DNA from: Actinomycetes bacterium | GTDB taxonomy: Bacteria > Actinomycetota > Acidimicrobiia > Acidimicrobiales > Palsa-688 | Reading direction: 5' to 3' | DNA: 64,000 bases | Assembly: GCA_021808665.1 (NCBI GenBank) | Contig: JAKBBA010000018.1 | Location: forward strand, 4,204-68,203 | In this document: positions 46,823 to 55,432 of the stretch, one piece after another | How the letters are laid out: every line of letters begins with the position of its first letter | How positions within the stretch are numbered: the first letter of the stretch is position 1 | Translations under genes and position numbers: made by a program | The notes under the pieces: model-generated | Told to the model about the DNA's origin: nothing | Seen by the model: only the letters and a program-made list of their open reading frames with translations | Database searches by the model: none

Positions 46823-48102
46823 GCCTTGGTAGCGCCGTAGGCAGTCACGTTGGAGCTCCACGTGCTTTGCGAACCGGAGGCGTAAAGGGTGGCCACCTGT
46901 GAGCTCGACAACGCCGACGGGAAGAACGCCGCGTCTGAAAGCGAACCTTGCAGGAACGCCTGGCCGGGGTGGTCCGGCCATCCGGATGAGTTGTCCCAGC
47001 CGATGTTCCAGTAACCCGTATAAGGTTGGGAAGATGTAACAGACGAGTTGGAGGCCACTAGCGAACCGTCGACGTATAGGGCCATGCCCGAAGTGGTGCT
47101 GATGGACGCGACCGCTAGGTGCCAATCTCCGCCGTCGAGGCTGTCGGAGCTCTTGATCTCCACGGTACTGCCCGGGTAGGCGCCGAAGACGACGTTGCCC
47201 GAGCCGTCTACCCAGAGCATCTTGTCCCAGCTAGAACCGCCCGATCCTGTGGCCGTGTTCGCGAAACCCATCAGAACCCCGGGATTGGACGTCTTGAACC
47301 ATATTGCGATCGTGAAACTGGTGCTAGAAGGTCCAGGCGAGCTGCTCAGTTCCGATCCGTAAGATCCCGAGCTTCCCGTGAAGTCAACCGAGCCCGAGGG
47401 GGGGTTGGAGTCGGCGAAAGGCCCGGAGTTCGCTTGCGCTGATGCTCCGTACACGCACATAGGGTCGCTCGCCGTGGCGCTGTCGGCTAATGCCGTAGCC
47501 CCGGACGGGCACGACGGTGTGGGAGAAGTCCCCGTAGGAAGGACCTCGTTGAACTTAGGGTCGGCGCCGGTGCTGATGAGGCTGGAAGTGACGTAGTCGC
47601 ACACGTTGCCGGGACAGACACCTTTGGCGGGCCACGACACGGCTACGACCGCCCGAACCATCGGAGCGGCCGAGCTGGTCGTAGTGCACGAAGCGCCGGC
47701 TGCGGCCAGCTGAAGGTAGCAGACTCCCATGAAAGTCTGCGTGGTGAAAGTGTAATTGTCGATGACCGTGGTAGTCGACAGCGGCACCGCCGGAGTGCCT
47801 GCGCTGTCGTCGTATTGGTCTGTGTTGGTCAGGTTAACTCCAGCCGGCAGCGTGGCGGGCCCACCGGAGCTTCTGCCGTCTAGGAGTTGGCTCGGGTCTA
47901 TTGCACGTGTGAAGTCGAGAGCCGTGTCAGCGAGGACTGTGGCGACTTGGCGGATCCGCCCCTGGTTGCCTGCTTGGGTCCCGCTCGTAGCAGCGGAGAG
48001 GAACATCGGGAACAACAAGGCGAGTATCGCTACTGCGATCACGGTCTCCACCAAGGTGAAGCCGTTGCTGGTCTGGGCCGCACCTTCCAGGCTTCGGCGC
48101 AT
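46810..48102 (-). CDS. pilin-like protein with C-terminal LamG-like domain
   Basis: A 430-residue prepilin. Leader MRRSLEGAAQTSNG then FTLVETVIAVAILALLFPMF places the cleavage site at Gly 14/Phe 15 with Glu at +5. Residues about 60-200 are pilin-like head. Residues about 236-410 look like a LamG/concanavalin-like jelly roll: VDFTGSSGSYGSELSS, FTIAIWFKTSNPGVLMGF, GGDWHLAVASISTTSGMALYV-type text and FLQGSLSDAAFFPSALS. ATG at 48102 is chosen for a normal leader length; the open frame reaches 48183. A sugar- or protein-binding adhesin role is inferred. Confidence 0.75.
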   Translation of the reverse strand: MRRSLEGAAQTSNGFTLVETVIAVAILALLFPMFLSAATSGTQAGNQGRIRQVATVLADTALDFTRAIDPSQLLDGRSSGGPATLPAGVNLTNTDQYDDSAGTPAVPLSTTTVIDNYTFTTQTFMGVCYLQLAAAGASCTTTSSAAPMVRAVVAVSWPAKGVCPGNVCDYVTSSLISTGADPKFNEVLPTGTSPTPSCPSGATALADSATASDPMCVYGASAQANSGPFADSNPPSGSVDFTGSSGSYGSELSSSPGPSSTSFTIAIWFKTSNPGVLMGFANTATGSGGSSWDKMLWVDGSGNVVFGAYPGSTVEIKSSDSLDGGDWHLAVASISTTSGMALYVDGSLVASNSSVTSSQPYTGYWNIGWDNSSGWPDHPGQAFLQGSLSDAAFFPSALSSSQVATLYASGSQSTWSSNVTAYGATKAWSL

Positions 48103-48237
48103 AGCGCGTTTCGGACTGTGGACCCGGCTCACCGTGTAGCTGTCGGCAGGATCGCCCCGGCCCTTAACCCGACAGGTTCGCAAGTCGGGAATACTGCGAA
48201 GCAGGCCGCGTGCTCCGCCGCCGTGGCCGTTGGCCTT

Positions 48238-48936
48238 CTAGGTCAGAGGGTCCTGAGGTGGGGGAGTTACGAGGCGGTATCCGACGCCGCGGACGGTCTG
48301 GATTAGAGGTGTCATCCCCGGCAGGTCGATCTTGCGCCGGAGGTAACCTACGTACACGTCGACTACGTTGGAGCCTGGCTCGAAGCTGTAACTCCACACG
48401 TTGTTTAGGATTTGGGATCGTGAGAGAACCTGGCCGGGATGTCTCATGAAGAGCTCCAGGAGTACCCATTCTCTCGGGGCGAGCTCGATTCGGCGACCGT
48501 TACGGCTAGCAACTTTTGTAAGCAAGTCGAGGTTCAGGTCTCCCACGCTCAAGTCGGTTGCGGAGGACTCTCCCGGCCTGCGGCAAACAGCCCGGATACG
48601 TGCCAAGAGCTCGTCGAAGGCAAACGGCTTGGTCATGTAGTCGTTCGCACCAGAGTCGAGGCCTCTTATCTTGTCCTCTAGCTCGTCCCGGGCGCTCAAT
48701 ACGATGACGGGAGCGAGGAGCCCGTGATTGCGGGCGTCGCGCAGCAGGTCCACGCCATCGCCGTCGGGGAGTCGGAGGTCGAGAAGGACTAGGTCGAAGC
48801 CCATGAAGGACGCTGCAAGCCAGTGTTCCGCCGCAGCCTTGGTCGGCGCAACCGTGACGGCGTGACCCTCGGAGCGGAGACCTTTTTCTAGGAAGGACGC
48901 TATTCGGTCGTCGTCCTCGACGACAAGGACCTGCAA
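48238..48936 (-). CDS. OmpR/PhoB-type response regulator
   Basis: A 232-residue regulator. Receiver: VLVVEDDDRIAS at the start, phosphoacceptor Asp 53 in LVLLDLRLPDG, YMTKPFAFDELLARI with the conserved Lys. The winged-helix DNA-binding domain has LAPREWVLLELFMRHPGQVL, NNVWSYSFEPGSNVVDVYVG and IQTVRGVGYRL. I chose the TTG at 48936 since GGAGGA lies 7-8 bases upstream; the frame opens at 48951. It starts one base after the kinase gene stop and lies just before the pilin genes, so it probably controls this cluster. Confidence 0.9.
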   Translation of the reverse strand: MQVLVVEDDDRIASFLEKGLRSEGHAVTVAPTKAAAEHWLAASFMGFDLVLLDLRLPDGDGVDLLRDARNHGLLAPVIVLSARDELEDKIRGLDSGANDYMTKPFAFDELLARIRAVCRRPGESSATDLSVGDLNLDLLTKVASRNGRRIELAPREWVLLELFMRHPGQVLSRSQILNNVWSYSFEPGSNVVDVYVGYLRRKIDLPGMTPLIQTVRGVGYRLVTPPPQDPLT

Positions 48937-48937
48937 C

Positions 48938-50383
48938 TCAAGCTCCTCCAACCTGGTTGTAACTCGGTGACCACGACGGATCGGGCACTGGAACCGCTAT
49001 GACTGCGCGACAACCACCTAAGGGCGAGTCACCGATGTCGACGTATCCTCGATGTGCGCGCGCAACAGCTGCGACGATGGCCAACCCAATACCGGAACCT
49101 CCTGGGTGGCTCTGAGCTGTCCGGCCGAAGCGGTCAAGGATCGTGTGGCGGATCTCTGTTGGAACACCGGGACCCGAGTCGTCTACGACCAACTCGATGT
49201 AGCGTTCCTGGTTGCGCGACGCCATGACAGCCGACAGCCGTATCGTGTCGACCTGTGAGGTGGCCTTAGCGGCGTTGTCGACGAGGTTGAGGAGAGCGCT
49301 CCTTAGTTTGTCGAGATCGGCGACGATCACGACGTCTGGGATGTCTCCTACGTCCCATCTTCTCGGCGCGAGTGCTCTCGCCACTTGGTCGACGTCGAGG
49401 ATCAAGGAGCGCACGTCTACTGGGCAAGCGTCTTTTAGGTCGCCTTCGATGGAGCGTCCGAGCAGGAGGAGCCTCTCGACCATCCTGCGCATATGGTCGA
49501 GTTCGTCTATAACGGCGGCGACGATCTCCTTGCGTGATCCTGGGTCGGCTAGATCGTCGTTGCTCATGACCTCCAAGTGCCCTCTAGCAGCGGTGAGAGG
49601 CGTCCGCAGCTGGTGCGACACGGTTGCCATCATCTGCTTCTGGGAGGTCATCGTGGATTCGATCTTGTCGATCATCGCGTTGAACGTCGCTGTCATCTCG
49701 CCTACCTCGTCCCTGGAATCCTGGTCGTCAAGGCGCATGCCCAAGTCGCCATCGAGGGCGATCTCGGCGGCCGTTCGGGTAAGCCTGCGGACCGTGCCAA
49801 GGAGGCGGCGTAACAGCAGGTAGACGCTGACGAAGGCAGCGATTACAGTAATTGTGCCTTCGGCGACAGTTAGCTCCACCGTCCGTCGCTGCACAGCCTG
49901 GAAGTTGACAAGGCTGCCGGTTGTGAAGAAGGTGCCGACTGGTCGGCCGGCTACGACAATCGGCACCGCAAGGACAAGCGTGGGGGCGCCAGCAACTGTG
50001 ACTGTTCGGATCGTCGACTTCGAGGGAGCCGCCGCGCTGAGCGAGCGGACCACGGGCACAGACATGAGAGCCGCCACCCCCGGGGAGCCCAAGGTCGCGT
50101 GAAAGGGGGGCAAGGCGATTGCGAGTTGATCGCCGCCTGTCTCTCCGTGGGAGGCAAGGAAGGCCCGAGCGAATGAGGGGAGGCTCTGCGTCGGGGGCCT
50201 CGTTGCGGCCGCTCGGTCGAAGACCGCTACGTTTTCGTAGAGGTCCCTCGTTATGGTCGCCCGGTAGCGATTCGAGAACTCCAACGTTAGTTGCAGTGCC
50301 ACGATTGCGAGTACGGACGCGACCACAAGCGCGTGAAAGCCAGCGAGCCTTCCTACGGTGCCGATGCGAGGCAGCCGACGCAA
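48938..50383 (-). CDS. membrane sensor histidine kinase
   Basis: A 481-residue kinase with two membrane segments (about 14-34 and 172-192) enclosing an about 135-residue outside sensor domain of no recognised family. A HAMP domain (about 193-245) leads to HisKA with the phosphorylated His 257 in SHQLRTPLTAARGHLEVM. The ATPase domain has LLNLVDNAAKAT (N box), VDDSGPGVP (G1) and GGSGIGLAIVAAVARAH. The TTG start at 50383 is eight bases past the previous stop. Partner of the OmpR-type regulator just downstream. Confidence 0.92.
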   Translation of the reverse strand: MRRLPRIGTVGRLAGFHALVVASVLAIVALQLTLEFSNRYRATITRDLYENVAVFDRAAATRPPTQSLPSFARAFLASHGETGGDQLAIALPPFHATLGSPGVAALMSVPVVRSLSAAAPSKSTIRTVTVAGAPTLVLAVPIVVAGRPVGTFFTTGSLVNFQAVQRRTVELTVAEGTITVIAAFVSVYLLLRRLLGTVRRLTRTAAEIALDGDLGMRLDDQDSRDEVGEMTATFNAMIDKIESTMTSQKQMMATVSHQLRTPLTAARGHLEVMSNDDLADPGSRKEIVAAVIDELDHMRRMVERLLLLGRSIEGDLKDACPVDVRSLILDVDQVARALAPRRWDVGDIPDVVIVADLDKLRSALLNLVDNAAKATSQVDTIRLSAVMASRNQERYIELVVDDSGPGVPTEIRHTILDRFGRTAQSHPGGSGIGLAIVAAVARAHRGYVDIGDSPLGGCRAVIAVPVPDPSWSPSYNQVGGA

Positions 50384-50391
50384 CGACGAGC

Positions 50392-50994
50392 TCAGTTGTC
50401 GCCCGATGACGTCGAAGGAGCCGTCGTCGAAGTCGACGACGGCTCTTGGGATGGCGATGTGGCATCGCCAGAGGAAGAGCTCGCCGGCATACCATACGTA
50501 GTCGTCGTCGCATGCTCCGCTGGGGGGGCGCTGGTAGCCGGCGGAGCGTTTTGGGTGGCCACCTCCACGACATCGTGGGTTGGCTGTACCACCATTGGCG
50601 AGGACCCAGCTGTGCTCGTATGAGGTGTAGTGGTCGTGGGCGGTGAGTAAGGGATCCCTGCGGGTGACGGACTTGACGTCGTGGTGCTGGCGGGCGGCGC
50701 GGTGGCTGCGGTGCCAGGCGACGAGACCTTCGGTGAGGAACCCTGAGTCACCCCGGCCGTCTGGGCAAGTCTCGAAGCTGACGCTTGGTTTGACTGCCTG
50801 ACGACGGGGGAGGACGCGTTGATCGGTCCGGGTAGAGACTTCGACGTGAGCTTGAAGCTTGTCGCTGCGATGGCGGCGGCTGCAACGGCGAAGACCAGGA
50901 ATCCGACGTAGAGTGCCGGAAGACCTCGTAGCGCCTTCGAGCTACTCGTGAACGCTTTCAGGCGGAGCCACGGTGACAAGGACTTACTTCCCAT
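50392..50994 (-). CDS. membrane-anchored Ser/Thr/Pro-rich protein
   Basis: A 200-residue protein of unknown function. Residues 1-24 are basic and cytoplasmic, about 25-47 form a membrane segment (LPALYVGFLVFAVAAAAIAA). The remaining 150 residues are dominated by Ser, Thr, Pro and Ala without a fold I recognise (PPASTTTSSPSPAGIP and PSSTSTTAPSTSSGDN). Such regions are often O-glycosylated stalks; that is inference. Start one base after the Ugd stop and eight bases before the kinase gene, so it is part of this operon and could supply or modulate the kinase signal. Confidence 0.7.
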   Translation of the reverse strand: MGSKSLSPWLRLKAFTSSSKALRGLPALYVGFLVFAVAAAAIAATSFKLTSKSLPGPINASSPVVRQSNQASASRLAQTAGVTQGSSPKVSSPGTAATAPPASTTTSSPSPAGIPYSPPTTTTPHTSTAGSSPMVVQPTHDVVEVATQNAPPATSAPPAEHATTTTYGMPASSSSGDATSPSQEPSSTSTTAPSTSSGDN

Positions 50995-50995
50995 T

Positions 50996-52399
50996 TTAGT
51001 AGACGGATTCGTCCAGCATCCCGACTGTCCAACATAGCGGCGGCCACACTACCGGGTAGAAGGTGCTGGGAGTCCCGCGCCCCACGCCGTAGACGGTCAA
51101 ACCTGCCCTACCCCAGGAGACGAGGTTGCACGCCCCACTCGCGTCGAAGACGACGTCACCCGACATCACCTCGGCTACCTTGACTGGGTCGAGGCTGCGG
51201 TACTCCTCGGAATCGACTCCGATGACAACCGCGTCGGCTCCATCGATAACTTCGAACGACGACATGAGACGTCTTACTCCCGAAGGTGTCGAGGTTCGAG
51301 GAGCTAGTGGATCGTATGCGGACACTGTGGCACCGCTAGCTACGAGGTCCTCGGCTATCTGCACGCTCGGGGAATCGCGAACGTCGTCAGTGCCTTCCTT
51401 GAAGGCCAGTCCCAGAAGGCCTATTCGCTTTCCGGTCAAGGTCCCGAGAGCTTCCCCAAGGCGAGCGGCGATCCTCATGCGGGAGTGCAAGTTTTGTTCT
51501 TGAGCCGCCAAGGCGAGCGAGGTTCGAGTTCCCGCTGACCTTCCCAAAGCTATGAATCCCGACACATCCTTGGGCAGGCACGAACCTCCGTAGCCTGGGC
51601 CGGGATTTAGGAACTGCCTGCCTATCCTGTTGTCTGCACCGACTCCGTCGAGCACGTCAAGGGCGTTCGTGCCGAGCGCGTCGCATAGTTGCGCTACCTC
51701 GTTAGCGAAAGAAATCTTGATAGCGAGGAACGTGTTTGCCGCGTACTTGACGAGCTCGGCCCCCCTGCGGTCGCATCTGACGACTGGGCTGGCTGGAGGG
51801 TAGAGACTCGCTACTAGTTCAACGACCTCAGGGTCGCTCGCACCGACTACGACGCGGTCGGGACTTAGGAAGTCCTCCACGGCACGCGACTCGCGAAGGA
51901 ACTCGGGGCTCGACGCGACCCTGATAGTTACACCCAACTCGGCTTCTTCCGCACAGATAAGCTCGATCGCCTCGCACGAACCCGGCGGAACCGTGCTCTT
52001 CACTACCACGACCAGGCTCTGTGTGGCGGCCCGGCCGACTTGGCGGGCGGCTTCTGCAAGCTGGGTCAAGTCGGGCTGGCCGCTTGACGCCGGCGGAGTG
52101 CCTACACACAGCAGCACGATTTGAGCGTCTCCCAGCCCGGAGGCGACATCGGCTGCCCAACGCAGCCTGCCGTTGGCAACTTGTTCCGATACGAGCTCAC
52201 CAAGTCCGGGCTCGTGGATCGGGATGCCTCCGCCTCTTAGGACGTCAAGGCGACCCGGGTTTGCCTCTACGCACGTGACGCTGTGGCCCAGGTGTGCGAG
52301 GCATGCCGCTGCGGTAAGGCCGACATAACCTGCACCCACGACGCATACCCTCCGCTCCGTAGGGCGGGCGACACTGCCGGCTGCCGACGAGTCAGGCAC
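50996..52399 (-). CDS. ugd: UDP-glucose 6-dehydrogenase (nucleotide-sugar dehydrogenase)
   Basis: Oxidises UDP-glucose to UDP-glucuronate, or a related sugar nucleotide, in two NAD steps; 467 residues. The Rossmann motif is VVGAGYVGLTAAACLAHLGH, the catalytic cysteine is in GPGYGGSCLPKDVSGF, and VVVKSTVPPGS, FLREGRAVEDFL-like FLRESRAVEDFLSPDR and LGLAFKEGTDDVRDSP are present. I chose the GTG at 52399, which overlaps the ABC transporter stop by 8 bases; the open frame extends to 52486 within that gene. GDP-mannose or UDP-ManNAc use cannot be ruled out. Confidence 0.9.
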   Translation of the reverse strand: MPDSSAAGSVARPTERRVCVVGAGYVGLTAAACLAHLGHSVTCVEANPGRLDVLRGGGIPIHEPGLGELVSEQVANGRLRWAADVASGLGDAQIVLLCVGTPPASSGQPDLTQLAEAARQVGRAATQSLVVVVKSTVPPGSCEAIELICAEEAELGVTIRVASSPEFLRESRAVEDFLSPDRVVVGASDPEVVELVASLYPPASPVVRCDRRGAELVKYAANTFLAIKISFANEVAQLCDALGTNALDVLDGVGADNRIGRQFLNPGPGYGGSCLPKDVSGFIALGRSAGTRTSLALAAQEQNLHSRMRIAARLGEALGTLTGKRIGLLGLAFKEGTDDVRDSPSVQIAEDLVASGATVSAYDPLAPRTSTPSGVRRLMSSFEVIDGADAVVIGVDSEEYRSLDPVKVAEVMSGDVVFDASGACNLVSWGRAGLTVYGVGRGTPSTFYPVVWPPLCWTVGMLDESVY

Positions 52400-54170
52400 C
52401 GGGCGCGGCACCTGTTGAGGCGACAAGCAGAGCGTGGTAGGCGGAGCTTGATTCGACGAGGTCGCCGTGAGTTCCATGTTCGACAATCCTTCCTCTGTCC
52501 ATTACGGTGATGGAGTCGACGTCTCGTACCGAGGCGAGGTGATGTGTGACCATCAAAGTGGTCCGCCCCTCACTCAGACGGGCTAGGGCCTCTGCGACTA
52601 CCGCATGTGTCGCTGCGTCCATCCCCGTCGTCGGCTCGTCCAGGAGGATCAGCCGGCCACCCCTCGCCATGGCCCTGGCGACAGCGATACACTGCCGTTG
52701 CCCACCCGACAGGGCGGAGCCCGCCTCTCCAACGGCAGTGTCGTACCCGTCTCGCAGACCCGCTATGACTTCGTGAACGCCGGCGGCACGAGCCGTCGAG
52801 ATCGCCTCACTCCGACTGGTCAGGTCCGACCCGTAGATTATGTTCTCCCAAACGGTGGGTCGTAGAAGTGCTGCCTCTTGAGGTACGAAGGAGATCTGAC
52901 GTCGAAGCCAGCGGACATCGAGCGCTCGAAGGTCCTCGCCGTCTAAGAGCACCCGGCCGGCGTCGGGATCAGCGAAGCGCAGTGCTAGTCGTAGAAGCGT
53001 GCTCTTCCCCGACCCGGTCGATCCTACGATTGCGTGGCGTGATCCAGCATCGACGGTGAGCTTGATCCCGTCAAGGAAGACAGTCCGGCCGGGGTAGGAG
53101 AAAGAGATCGACTCGAATTCGAGCCGGCCATGTAGCTGCGAGGGCCGCACCGGGACCTTGGCTTCCGGCGTTTCGTCGTGGGTATGTAGGATCTCCAAGA
53201 CCCGCTCGGCGGAGGCCTGGCCCCTCCCCATCGTTCCAGCAAGCTTCGCCAGCTGACGGACGGGCGTGTACACACTCCTGAAGTAGGAACTGAAAAGCAG
53301 AAGATCTCCCGGGGTGAGTCGCCCTGAGACAACTTCGCGTCCTCCTATGAGGACGACGGCGGCTGTAGACGTGGTCATTACGAATGTTACGAGCGGGGTG
53401 AAACGTGACTGTAAGACAACAGCGAACTTGCTTGCCTGTAGCGCCTCCAGCGCACTCGCCCTATAGCGTTCGACCTCGTCGTCCTCAGCTCCCGCTGCCT
53501 GCACTACCGCCAGGCCGACCACCACTTGTTGAGCGATAGCGCTTGATGCTCCCTCTGCTCTCCGTGCGATCCGCTGAGCGTTCCTGATCGTGGAGAGATA
53601 ATGACGAACGAGGACTCCCAGCACCGGAATGACGCAAATCGCGAGAAGGCTGAACTGCCAGTCGACAATCGTCATGATGACGAGCATGCCGGCGACGGTC
53701 AGTGTGTTCTCCGCCACGACGGGCAATACGTTGACCACGGCGCTTTGCATCGCTTGAGCGTCACCGCCGAGGCGAGCTAGCAGGTCGCCGACCGGCCTGC
53801 CCGTGTAGAAGTGACGCGACTGGCGAGTGAGGTGGGCGAAAAGTCGGCAACGCAAGTCGACCACTACACGTTGTCCGGCTCCGGCGAGGAGCACAGCGGC
53901 AGCGTATGAGCACGCACCGAGGAGCGCCGCAATGACGACCATCAGCCCGCACAGGCTGTAAAGGAGCGGTAGCCGACCCCCTGGAAGCCACCGCAGCTCA
54001 GGAGGCAGCGGATGAGCTCCAAGCACATTGTCGAAGACAACCTTGAGTGGCACTGGTACCAGCCACTGCAGGACTGCCCTGGCAAGCGAAAACCCTAGCC
54101 CTGCTAAGAGGGGTATCTTGACGCTGGTCAAGTCCAGTTCCCACGACGTCAGCGCCAGGCGGCGGCTCAC
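52392..54170 (-). CDS. ABC exporter, fused permease-ATPase
   Basis: A 592-residue half-transporter of the MsbA-like exporter type, probably working as a homodimer. Six membrane helices lie in residues about 15-320. The nucleotide-binding domain has Walker A VGSTGSGKSTLLRLALRF, Q-loop SFVPQEAALL, signature LSGGQRQCIAVARAMA, Walker B RLILLDEPTTGMD and the H-loop THHL. GTG start in a GTGA overlap with the glycosyltransferase gene. Its place among glycosyltransferases suggests export of a lipid-linked glycan or glycolipid. Confidence 0.9.
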   Translation of the reverse strand: MSRRLALTSWELDLTSVKIPLLAGLGFSLARAVLQWLVPVPLKVVFDNVLGAHPLPPELRWLPGGRLPLLYSLCGLMVVIAALLGACSYAAAVLLAGAGQRVVVDLRCRLFAHLTRQSRHFYTGRPVGDLLARLGGDAQAMQSAVVNVLPVVAENTLTVAGMLVIMTIVDWQFSLLAICVIPVLGVLVRHYLSTIRNAQRIARRAEGASSAIAQQVVVGLAVVQAAGAEDDEVERYRASALEALQASKFAVVLQSRFTPLVTFVMTTSTAAVVLIGGREVVSGRLTPGDLLLFSSYFRSVYTPVRQLAKLAGTMGRGQASAERVLEILHTHDETPEAKVPVRPSQLHGRLEFESISFSYPGRTVFLDGIKLTVDAGSRHAIVGSTGSGKSTLLRLALRFADPDAGRVLLDGEDLRALDVRWLRRQISFVPQEAALLRPTVWENIIYGSDLTSRSEAISTARAAGVHEVIAGLRDGYDTAVGEAGSALSGGQRQCIAVARAMARGGRLILLDEPTTGMDAATHAVVAEALARLSEGRTTLMVTHHLASVRDVDSITVMDRGRIVEHGTHGDLVESSSAYHALLVASTGAAPGA

Positions 54171-55432
54171 TTGCCAGCTCCCTTCGACCGTCCCATCTGC
54201 ATTGCATCCGGAGCCGACGCGTCGCTTGAAGCGCCCGAAGCTGCGAGTATCTCGGCGATGAGCGCGTCGGCTACAGCCGACCAGCTGCAGCGCTCCACCG
54301 CGCGCGCCCTGGCAGATGCTCCAAGAAGCCGACGCGTGCCGGTATCGCTGATGAGGCGATGCAAGGCTTGTGCGAGCAAGTCGCTGGAGCCAGGTGCCAC
54401 CAAGACGCCGGTCTCGCCGACGAGTTGGCGTATTGGTGGGAAGTCCGAAGCAACGACCGTGCGTCCAGCAGCCATCGCCTCTACAACCTTGAGAGGAGAG
54501 AAGTAGAACAAGTCGGTCGCCACATACGGAGCTGCGGCAATATCCATCGCTGCGAGATGCTCCGGGACCCGAGAGAACGCAACGGCGCCGGTAGTGACGA
54601 CAGTCGCGCCGGGTGGGAGCCCTCGCAGTGAGTCGGTCACCCTGTCCCGTTCGGGGCCGTCGCCGACTATCAGCAGGCCAAGCTGGACCGATCCGGCGAT
54701 GAGTGACACTGCGTCGATTAGTACATCAAGGCCATGCCAGGGTTTGAAGCTTCCTGCGAAGCCGATAACAGGCTGGGACATAGAGAAGCCGAGCCGCCTC
54801 CTTGTTGTAGGAGCGAGAACCGAAAGACGGCTCGGGTCGAGCCGGTCGACGTCCGCTCCGTTGGCGATTACTGAGGCGCTACAGGCGCCCATGTGGATGG
54901 CCCAGCTTGCCAGCGGTGCTGACACGGCGACGACCTGAGCGTCGCTCAACGCACGGTGCTCTGCTTCGCGTGCCTCCTCTTCGAAGCGCAGCCCGAAATG
55001 GCGTTTGCGTTCCTCGGCTACCGGGGCATTGACCTCGACGATGCGTGCGACCCCAAGAGACTTGGCAAGCGTAGCTCCACGGCCGGCAAACAGGCTCAGC
55101 CGCTCGACGATACAGCTCGGTTTTCGCACTGACATGTGCCGTTCTACGTTGTCGAAGAACTTCTCGACGGCTTCGATGCGAGACGTGTCCGCGTTATCCC
55201 CCGACGATACGGGCCCGACGTCTATCGGTATAACTCGCACGGTGTCAGACCCGCGCGACGTCATCGGCCCTGACACTCGAGCTGCGTAGAGCGTGACGTC
55301 GACCCCTCGACGAGATAGGGCAGCACAAAGTGACTCGACATGCACCGAGGCACCCTTGGTGCCACCGACTGGAATACCTGGATCGGGAAGTACGTAAGCC
55401 ACCTCGAGCCCGGTGGAGTTCCGACTGGTCAC
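54167..55432 (-). CDS. GT4-type glycosyltransferase
   Basis: A 421-residue GT-B fold enzyme that should transfer a sugar from a nucleotide donor. N-terminal part: VAYVLPDPGIPVGGTKGASV with HVESLCAALSRRG. C-terminal domain: IGFAGSFKPWHGLDVLIDAV, LLIVGDGPERD and the EX7E-type donor site FYFSPLKVVEAMAAGRTVVA followed by LVAPGSSDLLAQAL. GTG start in a GTGA overlap with the next upstream gene. Donor and acceptor unknown. Confidence 0.88.
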   Translation of the reverse strand: MTSRNSTGLEVAYVLPDPGIPVGGTKGASVHVESLCAALSRRGVDVTLYAARVSGPMTSRGSDTVRVIPIDVGPVSSGDNADTSRIEAVEKFFDNVERHMSVRKPSCIVERLSLFAGRGATLAKSLGVARIVEVNAPVAEERKRHFGLRFEEEAREAEHRALSDAQVVAVSAPLASWAIHMGACSASVIANGADVDRLDPSRLSVLAPTTRRRLGFSMSQPVIGFAGSFKPWHGLDVLIDAVSLIAGSVQLGLLIVGDGPERDRVTDSLRGLPPGATVVTTGAVAFSRVPEHLAAMDIAAAPYVATDLFYFSPLKVVEAMAAGRTVVASDFPPIRQLVGETGVLVAPGSSDLLAQALHRLISDTGTRRLLGASARARAVERCSWSAVADALIAEILAASGASSDASAPDAMQMGRSKGAGK

